Assembly (NCBI GenBank): GCA_028713285.1
Contig: JAQTOP010000022.1
Span: 1-42,571 of the forward strand
DNA from: Terrimicrobiaceae bacterium
GTDB taxonomy: Bacteria; Verrucomicrobiota; Verrucomicrobiia; Chthoniobacterales; JAATET01
DNA: 42,571 nucleotides
Reading direction: 5' to 3'
Part shown: positions 16,256-24,769 of the stretch, in pieces
Layout: every line of letters begins with the position of its first letter
Numbering within the stretch: position 1 is the first letter of the stretch
The notes under the pieces: model-generated
Database searches by the model: none
The model's input: the letters and a program-made list of their open reading frames with translations, nothing else
What the model was told of the DNA's origin: nothing
Program-made: the position numbers and the translations under genes

Positions 16256-16326
16256 TTCAATTCACGTCGCATTTGTTCTGCGCCGGCCTGCTGGTTCGTG
16301 AGTTGATCCCAGTCAGTCAGGTTCAT
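16252..16326 (-). CDS. 24-residue peptide, translationally coupled on both sides
   Basis: A very short ORF starting MNLTDWDQLTNQQAG and ending in basic RRELK; it is polar, with no signal peptide. Evidence for translation is unusually good for its size. Its ATG lies eight bases after an AAGGAGGAG site, the best ribosome-binding site in the area. Its ATG overlaps the stop of the spermidine-synthase-like gene (ATGA, 16323-16326), and its stop overlaps the start of the tandem-ABM gene (ATGA, 16252-16255). It may be a functional small protein or a coupling device that delivers ribosomes to the next gene. I do not recognise the peptide. Confidence 0.6.
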   Translation of the reverse strand: MNLTDWDQLTNQQAGAEQMRRELK

Positions 16327-17009
16327 GCGATCTCCTCCTTCCGCTCGCCGACGTAAATGCGATGGGCGCAGCGCTTCGCCCGCTCATGCGCCTTTGCCGC
16401 AATTTCTTCCACGAAGAACCCCGCCCTCGCGAGACTCGCCCGGAACGCCGGCTCCGCCTCCGCCGACCAAAATGCCACCCGCCCCCCCGGCTCGAGGGCC
16501 CGTCGGATCAGTGCGACTCCATTGCGCCCATACAGGCGCGAGTTTTGCGGTTGCACAAAAGACGTCGGCCCGTTGTCCACATCGAGCAGGATCGCATCGT
16601 ATCGCACCGCCCCCGCCGCCTTGATGCAGTCGAAGACATCGCCGGTGACGACCTCCACGCGCGGGTCGTCGAGCAGTTGTCCGTTCAGGCCGCGGAGGAA
16701 GTCCCGGTTCCAGGCGACGACTTCCGGGAGCAATTCGGCCACCCGCACGGCCGCCCCCGGGCCAACCAGTTCCAGCACACGCCGCAGGCTGAATCCCAGG
16801 CCGAGCCCCCCAATCAGCACGCGCGCTCCGGGTCGCGGCTCTGGAAAAGCGCAGGCCAGATCGGCAAGCAGCAGCTCGGAGACGGTCGCCGTCGAACTCA
16901 TTAGCTGAGTGCCATTGAGTTTAAAAAAAAACTCCCCGTTGTGTTCGTGCAGTGAAAAACGCGATCCGTTCGTCGTTCGCGTTTCGGCAAGATTGTGGAA
17001 AGGCTTCAT
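16323..17009 (-). CDS. Spermidine synthase-like SAM-binding protein
   Basis: A 228-residue protein with the polyamine synthase/methyltransferase fold. The nucleotide-binding loop GGLGLG (67-72) is followed by an acidic residue, Glu92, that would hold the ribose. GDVFD (123-127) and LLDVDNGP (141-148) match the spermidine-synthase motif around the catalytic Asp, and NSRLY (156-160) fits the loop after it. It is shorter than true SpeE and lacks its N-terminal beta domain beyond about 45 residues, so the aminopropyl acceptor is uncertain; similar proteins are annotated only as spermidine synthase-like. ATG 17009 starts the conserved part. The gene ends in ATGA with the mini-ORF. Confidence 0.75.
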   Translation of the reverse strand: MKPFHNLAETRTTNGSRFSLHEHNGEFFFKLNGTQLMSSTATVSELLLADLACAFPEPRPGARVLIGGLGLGFSLRRVLELVGPGAAVRVAELLPEVVAWNRDFLRGLNGQLLDDPRVEVVTGDVFDCIKAAGAVRYDAILLDVDNGPTSFVQPQNSRLYGRNGVALIRRALEPGGRVAFWSAEAEPAFRASLARAGFFVEEIAAKAHERAKRCAHRIYVGERKEEIA

Positions 17010-17054
17010 TGGCCAACGTGCAAAAGTGGGCTGCGGCTGCGATTCCAAATTTGC

Positions 17055-17087
17055 CGAAAGCTGCACTTTCGCACGGCTTGAACCGTG
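17055..17087 (-). other. Two adjacent hairpins between PEP-CTERM and synthase genes
   Basis: Directly after the PEP-CTERM stop, the minus strand reads CACGG-TTCAAG-CCGTG (17087-17072) and then CGAAAG-TGCAG-CTTTCG (17071-17055): two perfect short stems, back to back. No T-run follows. They could be an mRNA-stability or processing element, or a weak or Rho-dependent terminator that separates the surface-protein operon from the downstream genes. Confidence 0.4.
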
Positions 17088-17088
17088 A

Positions 17089-17709
17089 TCAAATATTAGC
17101 GCAGCGGTGCTGTTCCCGACAGCGATCAGCACGTCTGCGCCGTCCACGCCATAGATGCCAGCACAATCCGCCCAGGCCGATCAGCATGAGGACGCCGGTC
17201 GTCGGCTCGGGAACGACGGTCAATGTGAAACTGGAAGGGATATAGGGAATCGACTGGTTCGAGCTACCCCGTAAATCCTGGGAGGCAGAATTCTGAGCGA
17301 CGAAGGACACTGTGTAACTCCCCGTCGCCATTGTGCCAATCGTTGTCAGGTTGATCTGCACGAGCGTGGATGTCCCCGTGAGATCCGTGCCTGAAATATT
17401 CCCCGCGCCATACTTTCGGGTCGGCGCATCGGATAAGGAAATCCATCCAGTGGGCACCGTATCCGTAAAGCTGCTGATGGTGGTCCCCATCGGTAAAACC
17501 GCCAACTGCAAGTCGAAATTGTCCAAAGCCGGTGAGCTAAGCCCACTGACTTGGACGTTCAAAGAGAAACTCTGCCCGGGCGTGATCGTGAGGCTGGAAA
17601 GTCCGGTTCCCGCATCAAGCAGACGCAAGAGCACCTGCGCCTGACCGGTTCCTAGCGCCGCGAGCAAGGAGATGCCCGCCACTCCCATGATTTTCCTAAT
17701 TATTTTCAT
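17089..17709 (-). CDS. PEP-CTERM protein with cohesin-like ectodomain
   Basis: A 206-residue surface protein. A signal peptide covers residues 1-24 (ending GTGQA). Residues about 25-165 form an all-beta domain with a cohesin-like pattern: LTITPGQSFSLNVQVSGL (40-57), then FDLQLAVLP (65-73) where cohesins have a FDLxLxYDP strand, and later LVQINLTTIG and SYTVSFVA strands. VPEP (166-169), a hydrophobic stretch (171-187) and RGRRRR form the PEP-CTERM sorting signal read by exosortase. Unusually, 13 more residues follow the basic cluster. It starts 23 bases after a dockerin-protein gene, with a GGAAGGG site. The cohesin assignment is my inference from the strand pattern; the sorting signal is clear. 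Confidence 0.8.
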   Translation of the reverse strand: MKIIRKIMGVAGISLLAALGTGQAQVLLRLLDAGTGLSSLTITPGQSFSLNVQVSGLSSPALDNFDLQLAVLPMGTTISSFTDTVPTGWISLSDAPTRKYGAGNISGTDLTGTSTLVQINLTTIGTMATGSYTVSFVAQNSASQDLRGSSNQSIPYIPSSFTLTVVPEPTTGVLMLIGLGGLCWHLWRGRRRRADRCREQHRCANI

Positions 17710-17732
17710 TTTACCCTTCCCCAGGAATCCAT

Positions 17733-20700
17733 TCAAGGAACCTGCCTCCCGTAGTTGTCCCTGATCGTGGTGATGTCCGCGGCATTCACCGCGCCATCGC
17801 CATTCAAATCTGCGCGGGGGTCAAAGCCCGCATCCCCCGCGAGTTTGCCATAGCTGTTGCGGATCCAGGTCAAGTCCGCCGCGTTGACCACGCCGTCTCC
17901 GCTCACATCGCCCTGCAAAATGCGCAATTTGACTGCTGCATTTGCAAGCACGGCTCCCGATGGGTTCGTTACGTTGCTCGCGGTGACGGTCAGCGTTTGC
18001 TGGCTGGCGACCCCGGTCAGGTTAACCGTCATCGTGGCGCCGCTGATCGCGATCGAGTTTACGGCGCCCGTCCCAACCGTCACGAGCGCGCTGCCCGACG
18101 CGATATTCTGGTCAAAAGTCAATACCACCTGATAAAGGCCGTTCACGCCTCCATAGCGACACTCGACACCGGACGGGTCGATCAGTGGAGCGCTGATATC
18201 GTAAATGATCCCTCCCTGATTCCTCCGCGAAACCACGCTCAGTAATCCCGGTCCCTTCACGACATTGGCTCCCTGGCTAAGATTGACATAGGTGCCCGTG
18301 TTCGCTGTGAACAAGCGCGAGGCGCGCACCATATAAACTGCATTACCCAATGGAGCCGGATCCGTCCAGTTGGTTCCGGTCACGAGATTTCCGTTATTCA
18401 GAAGGGTCAGGACAGTATTGGGCGCCGTGCCCCGGTAGATGTAATAACCCTGGAATCCCGGAGCCGCACTGTCGGCCGACGCCGTCCAGGACAGCGTGGC
18501 GTTGCCGATGCCGCCCGTGGTCAGAGCCGTCGGTGGGGCCACCATATCCTGCCTGAGAGTCGGATCACCCATCAGGCCGAATTGGGTGGTCGGGTTCGTG
18601 GGTATCCCGTTCAAGATGTAAGTGTGCTGCGATTCATCCGTCTGGGCCAACCCGGCCGCCGTCTGAACATGAGTGATGCCATTGGTCTGCGAGAGGCGCA
18701 TGCCCTCACCGAGGGTGCCTCCCATGCCCATGGGATGCATGAAACAATTCGGCAGATTGTAGCATGAGCCGAGAGTCCTGCCGGATGCCGCCAGAAAGGA
18801 ACGGAGCAGATTGTTCGGGCTGTCCCAATCTCCAAAGCCGCTGCCGCACGCCATCGTGAACACCGCCCGGCACCCCAACTGGGCCAGAACCGTTGAATTC
18901 GCTATGCCGAGGCAATCGTTAAATGCTCCGTAGCCCCCTCCACCAGCCCAAAGGAAATCCTGGCTGGCGAGGAGTTGACTCTGCAAGCTGGCCACGCCGG
19001 TTTGGGTATTCATGAAAGCCGAGACGTTCGCCACCCCGACATTGGCGCTCGCCGCCCGCAGAATGCCGACGGGAAGGGTGAAGGTCCCGCTTGCCACATT
19101 AAAGCCGTCTCCAACCGCCGCGCGACGCGGGACGGTGAATTGCGCCTGCCGCCATTGGTGATTGCGGTTAAGATATTGCTTGAGCAGTCGCACCTCCGCC
19201 GCCCCAGCGGTTTCGCCAGCCTGCGTGAAGACGGGCAGATTATACATGTCGATGCGTCCGACCTGTAGATCGATCGGCGCGGGTAAAACACTCTGATCGA
19301 ACTTTCCGTCGCCGGGAATGTTCTTATTCCAGGTCTGTGAACCAAAGCTGTTCGTGTAGTTCGAACTATCGGTCCATGTGCCCGTCATGTCGCCGTAGTA
19401 GGTGTCAGCGGCCCACGCACCCGTATGATTGCCATGACCGTCGGGACTAATATCTCCGGAATAGGGCACCGGCACATGTCCAAGCAGGATTACCGCATCG
19501 ACGGTGGGATCGTTCTGGTAATCGGTCTTGATCAGTGATTTTACGTTCACGACAGCGGAGGCGTAGCCTGCGGTATCCACATTTACGTCACTGACGGCAT
19601 GCTCCCGCACGATCCATCCGTCGCCGTTCAGATCGCTTTTCAATGTGGCGATCTCATTGGCCAACGATGCCGCGACGCCCGACTCCTCCATTAGCACAAC
19701 TGTGCCCCGGATGTGCTTTGGCGGAACATTAATGCCCGCCCAGCAAAAGCCGTAATTCATAGCATTGAGAGTCGAACCAGTCTGCCGCCGCACCATGTAT
19801 TCATACATCGTCCCGGCCACGACGCCGGTATCCGTCCAGGTTGTCGCCGTAGCCGGAAGGTTCGGGGTGGAGGTGAGGTATGTCCACGTTGCGCCTCCGG
19901 GAAGCTTGCGATAGATGCCCACCCAGACGCTGGCGCTCTCCGAAGCGGCAGGCCAGTTGAGCGTGATGCCGGGGGGACTGGTCGTGACTGTCGCGCTTAC
20001 ACCGATTCCCGAATCACTCTGCGCAACCGCGCCGCGACTAAGCCCAAAGCCTTCGGGCAGTGTAGGAATTGCCTGAGCCACCGGCTGACGCTGGAGAGCG
20101 CCCAGCGCGGGAAACGTCCCCGGATCGCTGTTCCAGAGGCGGACCATGTCATAATCCACGCTGACGGGTGTATTAAAAGTGCCCGCCGCCGTCCAGGAAT
20201 CCAACCCCCATTGGCCGGTTGGCAACGGCGAAGCTCCAATGGCCGCCGCGCTGGCGTAAAAGGTCTGCATGCCCAGCAGGTTCCCCTGGCCCATGATGCT
20301 GGAAGAGGTATCGATCTCCCCCGTACCCGCCACGCCGAAGACCTTCATCGTGATCAACCCCGTCGCAGGGTTGGTGTTAAACGTGACTCCCATGTGCGCC
20401 ACAGTACCCGGGGTTCCAAACGGACCGCGCATGTAGCCCAGTCCAGTCCCGCCCGTGGGAGGCAAAGTCAAACTGAATGTATCGCTTTTTGTAAACGAGG
20501 CGGCTGTGCTGCCAACACCTGAAGCGGAGCCAGTTACGACATGCAATTGAAGCGCCTCGGAGGTGTTTCCATTAAAAATCAGGCGCATCCCGGTGGTTCC
20601 CGAAATAGTGGATATGTCGAGCCGCGGGAACCACGCGGAAACATATTTCTCGACAGAATTCGGGCAGATAAAGAAGTCGAATCCGCCGTTCAAGGTCACG

Positions 20701-21032
20701 TAAGCCGTGCCGCCGATCGTGACCGTTCCGGCCAACGCCGCCCAGGAGTTAGCCGGACTCGCAGGGTTGTATTTCACTATATTGACGGCTCCATTTCCCA
20801 TGGGCGCCGCTTCATTAATGTAGCTGCCGCTGCCGGATGCAAATGGGCTCCCGCTCTGGATCGAACCCGTCGCAGGAAGGCTCCTGGTCCCACCCGTTAC
20901 GGATACGCCATCATCCTGGAAAATGAGAGCCGCCTCCGCAGCCGAAAGGCTTAGCAAGAGCACGGCGCTCAAACAGGCTGGAAACAAATGGTGGAGAAAT
21001 TGTTTGTCGGTTCGGATTTGTGATGGATTCAT
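17733..21032 (-). CDS. Secreted dockerin protein with gingipain (C25)-like centre
   Basis: A 1099-residue secreted protein. Signal peptide about 1-35; beta-sandwich-like N-module about 36-310, shared with the two upstream genes; FN3-like domain about 345-435; C25-like region about 440-830; second FN3-like domain about 835-920; Ig-like domain about 935-1040; type I dockerin 1041-1099 with two calcium loops (D-x-S/N-x-D-G-x-V-N-x-x-D). C25 features are VDAVILLGHVPVP (511-523), MACGSG with Cys729 at the gingipain nucleophile position, and MGDPTLR (821-827). The GHG motif that carries the catalytic His in gingipains is replaced by GGGG (697-700), so peptidase activity is doubtful. ATG 21032 sits 49 bases after the preceding gene. 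Confidence 0.85.
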   Translation of the reverse strand: MNPSQIRTDKQFLHHLFPACLSAVLLLSLSAAEAALIFQDDGVSVTGGTRSLPATGSIQSGSPFASGSGSYINEAAPMGNGAVNIVKYNPASPANSWAALAGTVTIGGTAYVTLNGGFDFFICPNSVEKYVSAWFPRLDISTISGTTGMRLIFNGNTSEALQLHVVTGSASGVGSTAASFTKSDTFSLTLPPTGGTGLGYMRGPFGTPGTVAHMGVTFNTNPATGLITMKVFGVAGTGEIDTSSSIMGQGNLLGMQTFYASAAAIGASPLPTGQWGLDSWTAAGTFNTPVSVDYDMVRLWNSDPGTFPALGALQRQPVAQAIPTLPEGFGLSRGAVAQSDSGIGVSATVTTSPPGITLNWPAASESASVWVGIYRKLPGGATWTYLTSTPNLPATATTWTDTGVVAGTMYEYMVRRQTGSTLNAMNYGFCWAGINVPPKHIRGTVVLMEESGVAASLANEIATLKSDLNGDGWIVREHAVSDVNVDTAGYASAVVNVKSLIKTDYQNDPTVDAVILLGHVPVPYSGDISPDGHGNHTGAWAADTYYGDMTGTWTDSSNYTNSFGSQTWNKNIPGDGKFDQSVLPAPIDLQVGRIDMYNLPVFTQAGETAGAAEVRLLKQYLNRNHQWRQAQFTVPRRAAVGDGFNVASGTFTLPVGILRAASANVGVANVSAFMNTQTGVASLQSQLLASQDFLWAGGGGYGAFNDCLGIANSTVLAQLGCRAVFTMACGSGFGDWDSPNNLLRSFLAASGRTLGSCYNLPNCFMHPMGMGGTLGEGMRLSQTNGITHVQTAAGLAQTDESQHTYILNGIPTNPTTQFGLMGDPTLRQDMVAPPTALTTGGIGNATLSWTASADSAAPGFQGYYIYRGTAPNTVLTLLNNGNLVTGTNWTDPAPLGNAVYMVRASRLFTANTGTYVNLSQGANVVKGPGLLSVVSRRNQGGIIYDISAPLIDPSGVECRYGGVNGLYQVVLTFDQNIASGSALVTVGTGAVNSIAISGATMTVNLTGVASQQTLTVTASNVTNPSGAVLANAAVKLRILQGDVSGDGVVNAADLTWIRNSYGKLAGDAGFDPRADLNGDGAVNAADITTIRDNYGRQVP
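17736..18240 (-). repeat. Ig-like plus dockerin module, copy 1
   Basis: C-terminal cassette of the C25-like protein gene. It is clearly homologous in DNA to 21085-21590 and 24773-25272. It encodes an Ig-like domain containing VVLTFDQNIASG and a 59-residue type I dockerin. Confidence 0.85.
20110..20930 (-). repeat. N-terminal beta-sandwich-like module, copy 1
   Basis: Encodes about 275 residues running from LIFQDD to LWNSDPGTFP. The same module occurs at 23640-24492 and 26172-26985. It resembles LamG/concanavalin-type beta-sandwiches in composition and strand rhythm, but I cannot name the family. Shared landmarks are NSWAAL, LNGGFD-FV, GMRLIFNG, VTFNTNPATG and VDYDxVRLxNSDPG. Confidence 0.75.
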
Positions 21033-21081
21033 GCTTGAGATTGGGAAAATGTCTCGAGTTTCGGCTGCATGTATTGTCGAT

Positions 21082-24000
21082 TCACGGAACCTGCCTCCCG
21101 TAATTATCCTTGATGGTGGTGATGTCCGCGGCGTTCACCGCGCCATCGGCGTTCAAGTCGGCCCGCGGGTCGAAGCCGGCGTGCCCCGCGATCGTGCCAT
21201 AGCTATTGCGCACGCCGGTCAGGTCCGCCGCATTGACCACCCCGTCCCCATTCACATCGCCCTGCAACACGCGCAGCTTGAACGCCGCGCTCGCCAGGCT
21301 CTGGCCCGCGGCATTCGTCACATTGCTGGCCGTCAGGGTCAATGCCTGCTGGTTGGACACCCCGCTCAAGGTCGCTGTCATCGTCGCACCATTGATCGCC
21401 GTCGCACTCACGCTGCCCGCTCCCGCAGTCACCGCCACGGCGCCCGACGCGATATTCTGGTCGAAGGTTAATACCACTTGGTAGCCATTAATTATCGCCC
21501 CATAGCGGCACTCGACTCCAGCGGGGTCGGTCAGCGGCAGGCTCGTGTCGCAATCGACTCCTCCCTGATTCTTCCGCGAGGAGGCTCCGGCGAGTTGCGG
21601 CGGGAGGGCCGGCAGATTTCCGCTCCAGTCCACGCTCTTGACTACTCCGGTGGCCGGATCGGTGATCGTCAGCACTTTGTTGACCAGCGTCACCAGGGGA
21701 TGGGTCGCGTCCAGCCGCGCGTCGATGTCCGGCCACGGGTCCGAGAGGTCGGGCGCCCCGTTGACCGAGACGCTCGGAAACATCCTCACCCTGCCTTGAC
21801 TGTCAGACGTCAGGTTGGTGTCGTAGCTCGCACTCAGTGTCACGTTTTGTGAATTCGTATATTGGACGCTCAACGATGGCATTGTGCCAGATCCCCACGC
21901 CACGCTCGGCTGGCGCGGTGTCAATGCCGCCTTGAAGGCCGCGAAATCGGCAAACTGCCCGCCGCTCGCCGTGCTCGTTCCTATCTCCACCACGAAGCCC
22001 GTTTGCGAACGGCCACCGTGCGGCACCGCGGTCGCGAAGAGGCTTTTCCAGACGCCTGCGTAATCCTGCGGAGCCCCGGGGGCGGTCAGAGTGCGGATGC
22101 CGATGTATGTGTTTCCTTCGTGGAGGAAATACCAGGTCGTTCCATCGGCGTTGGCCACGGCGTCGGTTTCATCCATCGAGAGCGGATAGCGCATCGCACA
22201 CTCGGTGCGCAGCGCGTTCGCATGCTCGCTGCGGCGAATTTGAGGTGGATTGAGTGTGCGATCGGTAAAGTAAAAGTCCGGACGCCCGGGGGAGGAGTTC
22301 GGCCAGGGGTCGGTCGATGGGATATTGAACATTATGATGGCCGTGTTCTTATAATGGGCCACCTGCATGAACGGCGAGTGCGGGGCCTGCCACCAATTCA
22401 GCCCTGACTCGTCGGCCAGCCAGTAGGGATGCCCTGCCTGAATATATTGCAAACGATCCGTCGAACGGTAAGCGATGCCAAATCTGCTGCCATCCTGGAT
22501 ATGCGTGGTATTTGGAACATAATAGCCAACCATCGATCCGACGGCGAATTCCCTGTCGCGCCACACGCGCCTGCGCAATGCATCGTTCACCCGCGCATCG
22601 TAGGCTCCACCGACAGCCCAGATCGGCTCGGACGTCAGAACCCAATGCGCCTTCCCGGCATTGTCGCTTGCGAGATTGGCGATGCGATCCAACGCCGCCG
22701 GAGGGCGGTAAGACGAAAGGGCGGGATAAACTGTGAAGAGACAGTCTCCCCAGTTGGTCATCCGTGCCGCCTCGGGCCTGCATTGATTCCAATAAAGCCA
22801 GTTTAGAAGCACGGTGTCGTTCTTGTTGCCGTCATCGACGCCAGGGCCGATTCCGCCATTGGTATAGACGGAATTGTAAAAGCGCGGATACGGATCAAGA
22901 ATATATCCGCGATAGACGTTCACTGAAAGGTGAGCTAATATATGGGTAATAATGCCTTCGGCGATGCGCTTGACCTCGGGATCCTGCGCAAACTCATAGA
23001 GATTTAGCATGGGGATCAGGTGGGCCGGAATGTAATTTGGCGAGGAAGCTTCGGAGAATGAGCGGTCGAAACGCAGGCTTCCCTGCCGGCGCAATTCCTC
23101 CTTGTTGTGCGACATTAGCACGAGTGAGCTCACTCGCGCGGTTCCTAATGGGAGATCCGGCCTGTCGGACCGCTTGGGATTTGGATAGTCCGGAAGCCAC
23201 GTGGCCGCGGGAAATTTTTGCGCCAGAAGGTATCCGTTGGAAAGCCTCATCAAATGGTGGTTTTCTGTGCCGCCTCCATACCAAAAATACATCCGTTGGG
23301 TATCCGTCGCCACCTGCGCAAGCTGCGCCGGAGAAAAACGGTCGCCGAATTGGTAAATGGCGCGCACAACTCCCAAGGGAAAAAACTCGGATCCCTGTAG
23401 TTGTTCAAAAGTCGTCAATACGGACAGATTGCTGGCTGTGTAACTAACGGCGTTGTTGGAGTTCGCCGAACCGGCCGGGAACTTGTAAAGATTCGCCAGA
23501 TTATATGCCATTCCGAAGTGGGCCGCCGGGGTTGGCGCGGGCCATTCCAGGCCGAGGAGCCATTTCTTGCGGGAATCGAAAGAACTCCAATCGGGTGGGG
23601 TCGGAGGAACTGGCGGGAAAATTCCCGGAACACCGAAACTCCCAGGATCGCTGTTGTAGAGGCGAACCGAATCATAATCCACGCTGGTATTGGCAGTGAA
23701 GGAAGCGCCGTTTGCCGATCTTTCCGTCATCGTCCACGCGCCTGTCGGGAGGGTGATGGCTCCGATTGCGTCGGCGCTGGCGTAAAAGGACTGCCTGGCC
23801 AGCAGATTGCCCGCTCCGACGGTGTCCGAGCTGGTGTCGATGGCATTGGTGCCAGCGGCCCCGAAGACCTTCACCGTGATCTGGCCTGTAGCGGGATTGG
23901 TTTTGAAGGTGACTCCCAGATGAGTGATCGCCCCCGTCGTAAATTGATTTGGAGTGCCGGTAATTGCGCCCGGTAGAATCCAGGTATCGTTTGTCGTGAA

Positions 24001-24675
24001 GGCCCCCGGCAGAGACCCCAGGCCCGCGCCCGCCCCGGTTTTGAATTCGAATTGAACGCCGCCACTGCTAATGCCATTGAAGATCAGACGCGCGCCCGAG
24101 GGCCCTGAAATCGTTGTAATATCCACCGGGCGAAACCACGGTGCACCCGCTTCGCCGGAGATCGGACGGACAAAGATGTCGAAGGCGCCGTTCAAGTTCA
24201 GGTAGTTGATACCGCCCGTGTTGATCGGAGTTGCGACCAAAGCCGCCCATGAGTTGGCAGCCGTCGTCGGTGTGAAGGTGACGATGGTCTTGGCGCCGGT
24301 TGTCCCGGAGGCCACCGAACTGTTTACGTAATTGCCGGCGACGGCACTAAATGGACTCGCACTGCCGATAGTATTGGTCACGTTGGGCGCCGTGCCGCCC
24401 GGCCCGAGCGCCCCCATTCCGCCAATAGCGCCTATATCTCCCGCGCCAGCGGTTCCAGATCGGGTGCCGCTGAAATCAGCCTGAAAGATCGGGACGGCCA
24501 TCGCGCCAGCTGGAAGGAAGGCAATCGCCGCCTGGAGGGCCACGCCCGGCCAGCAACTTCCTATCAGCCGCGGCGCATCCTTTTCAGGGCGGGGACGGAA
24601 ACGATCTCCGGTTTCCATTCCGGTAGGAGTCGCCCGATTTCGCGAGCGGCTTGTGGTTATTTGCTGGTGGTTCAT
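21082..24675 (-). CDS. Secreted dockerin protein with toroid lyase-like centre
   Basis: A 1197-residue protein. A charged leader precedes a hydrophobic segment (about 37-60, ending GAMA), so export is likely; an alternative start is ATG 24618. The shared beta-sandwich-like N-module spans about 61-350. The centre, about 360-1025, is helix-rich and Trp/Tyr-rich with GGGTENHHLMRLSNGYLL (467-484) and SSPNYIPAHLIPMLNLYEFA (544-563), then a beta-rich part. This order recalls alpha/alpha-toroid polysaccharide lyases with a C-terminal beta-sandwich (heparinase and alginate-lyase types). Asn472, His473 and His474 are candidate active-site residues. Ig-like domain about 1030-1138 and dockerin 1139-1197 close the protein. 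The family assignment of the centre is tentative; substrate unknown. Confidence 0.8.
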   Translation of the reverse strand: MNHQQITTSRSRNRATPTGMETGDRFRPRPEKDAPRLIGSCWPGVALQAAIAFLPAGAMAVPIFQADFSGTRSGTAGAGDIGAIGGMGALGPGGTAPNVTNTIGSASPFSAVAGNYVNSSVASGTTGAKTIVTFTPTTAANSWAALVATPINTGGINYLNLNGAFDIFVRPISGEAGAPWFRPVDITTISGPSGARLIFNGISSGGVQFEFKTGAGAGLGSLPGAFTTNDTWILPGAITGTPNQFTTGAITHLGVTFKTNPATGQITVKVFGAAGTNAIDTSSDTVGAGNLLARQSFYASADAIGAITLPTGAWTMTERSANGASFTANTSVDYDSVRLYNSDPGSFGVPGIFPPVPPTPPDWSSFDSRKKWLLGLEWPAPTPAAHFGMAYNLANLYKFPAGSANSNNAVSYTASNLSVLTTFEQLQGSEFFPLGVVRAIYQFGDRFSPAQLAQVATDTQRMYFWYGGGTENHHLMRLSNGYLLAQKFPAATWLPDYPNPKRSDRPDLPLGTARVSSLVLMSHNKEELRRQGSLRFDRSFSEASSPNYIPAHLIPMLNLYEFAQDPEVKRIAEGIITHILAHLSVNVYRGYILDPYPRFYNSVYTNGGIGPGVDDGNKNDTVLLNWLYWNQCRPEAARMTNWGDCLFTVYPALSSYRPPAALDRIANLASDNAGKAHWVLTSEPIWAVGGAYDARVNDALRRRVWRDREFAVGSMVGYYVPNTTHIQDGSRFGIAYRSTDRLQYIQAGHPYWLADESGLNWWQAPHSPFMQVAHYKNTAIIMFNIPSTDPWPNSSPGRPDFYFTDRTLNPPQIRRSEHANALRTECAMRYPLSMDETDAVANADGTTWYFLHEGNTYIGIRTLTAPGAPQDYAGVWKSLFATAVPHGGRSQTGFVVEIGTSTASGGQFADFAAFKAALTPRQPSVAWGSGTMPSLSVQYTNSQNVTLSASYDTNLTSDSQGRVRMFPSVSVNGAPDLSDPWPDIDARLDATHPLVTLVNKVLTITDPATGVVKSVDWSGNLPALPPQLAGASSRKNQGGVDCDTSLPLTDPAGVECRYGAIINGYQVVLTFDQNIASGAVAVTAGAGSVSATAINGATMTATLSGVSNQQALTLTASNVTNAAGQSLASAAFKLRVLQGDVNGDGVVNAADLTGVRNSYGTIAGHAGFDPRADLNADGAVNAADITTIKDNYGRQVP
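21085..21590 (-). repeat. Ig-like plus dockerin module, copy 2
   Basis: C-terminal cassette of the toroid-domain gene, homologous in DNA to 17736-18240 and 24773-25272. The two calcium loops read DVNGDGVVNAAD and DLNADGAVNAAD. Confidence 0.85.
23640..24492 (-). repeat. N-terminal beta-sandwich-like module, copy 2
   Basis: Second copy of the module also found at 20110-20930 and 26172-26985. It carries a Gly-rich insertion near its start (IGAIGGMGALGPGG) that the other copies lack. Confidence 0.75.
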
Positions 24676-24769
24676 GCCGGGGGGGAGGCCTTCGCTTTGC
24701 CTTGCGTAAACCAAACTGGAATCCGCTGATATTATGTTCGCAACATTACTCGCACTATTCCGGTTGATT

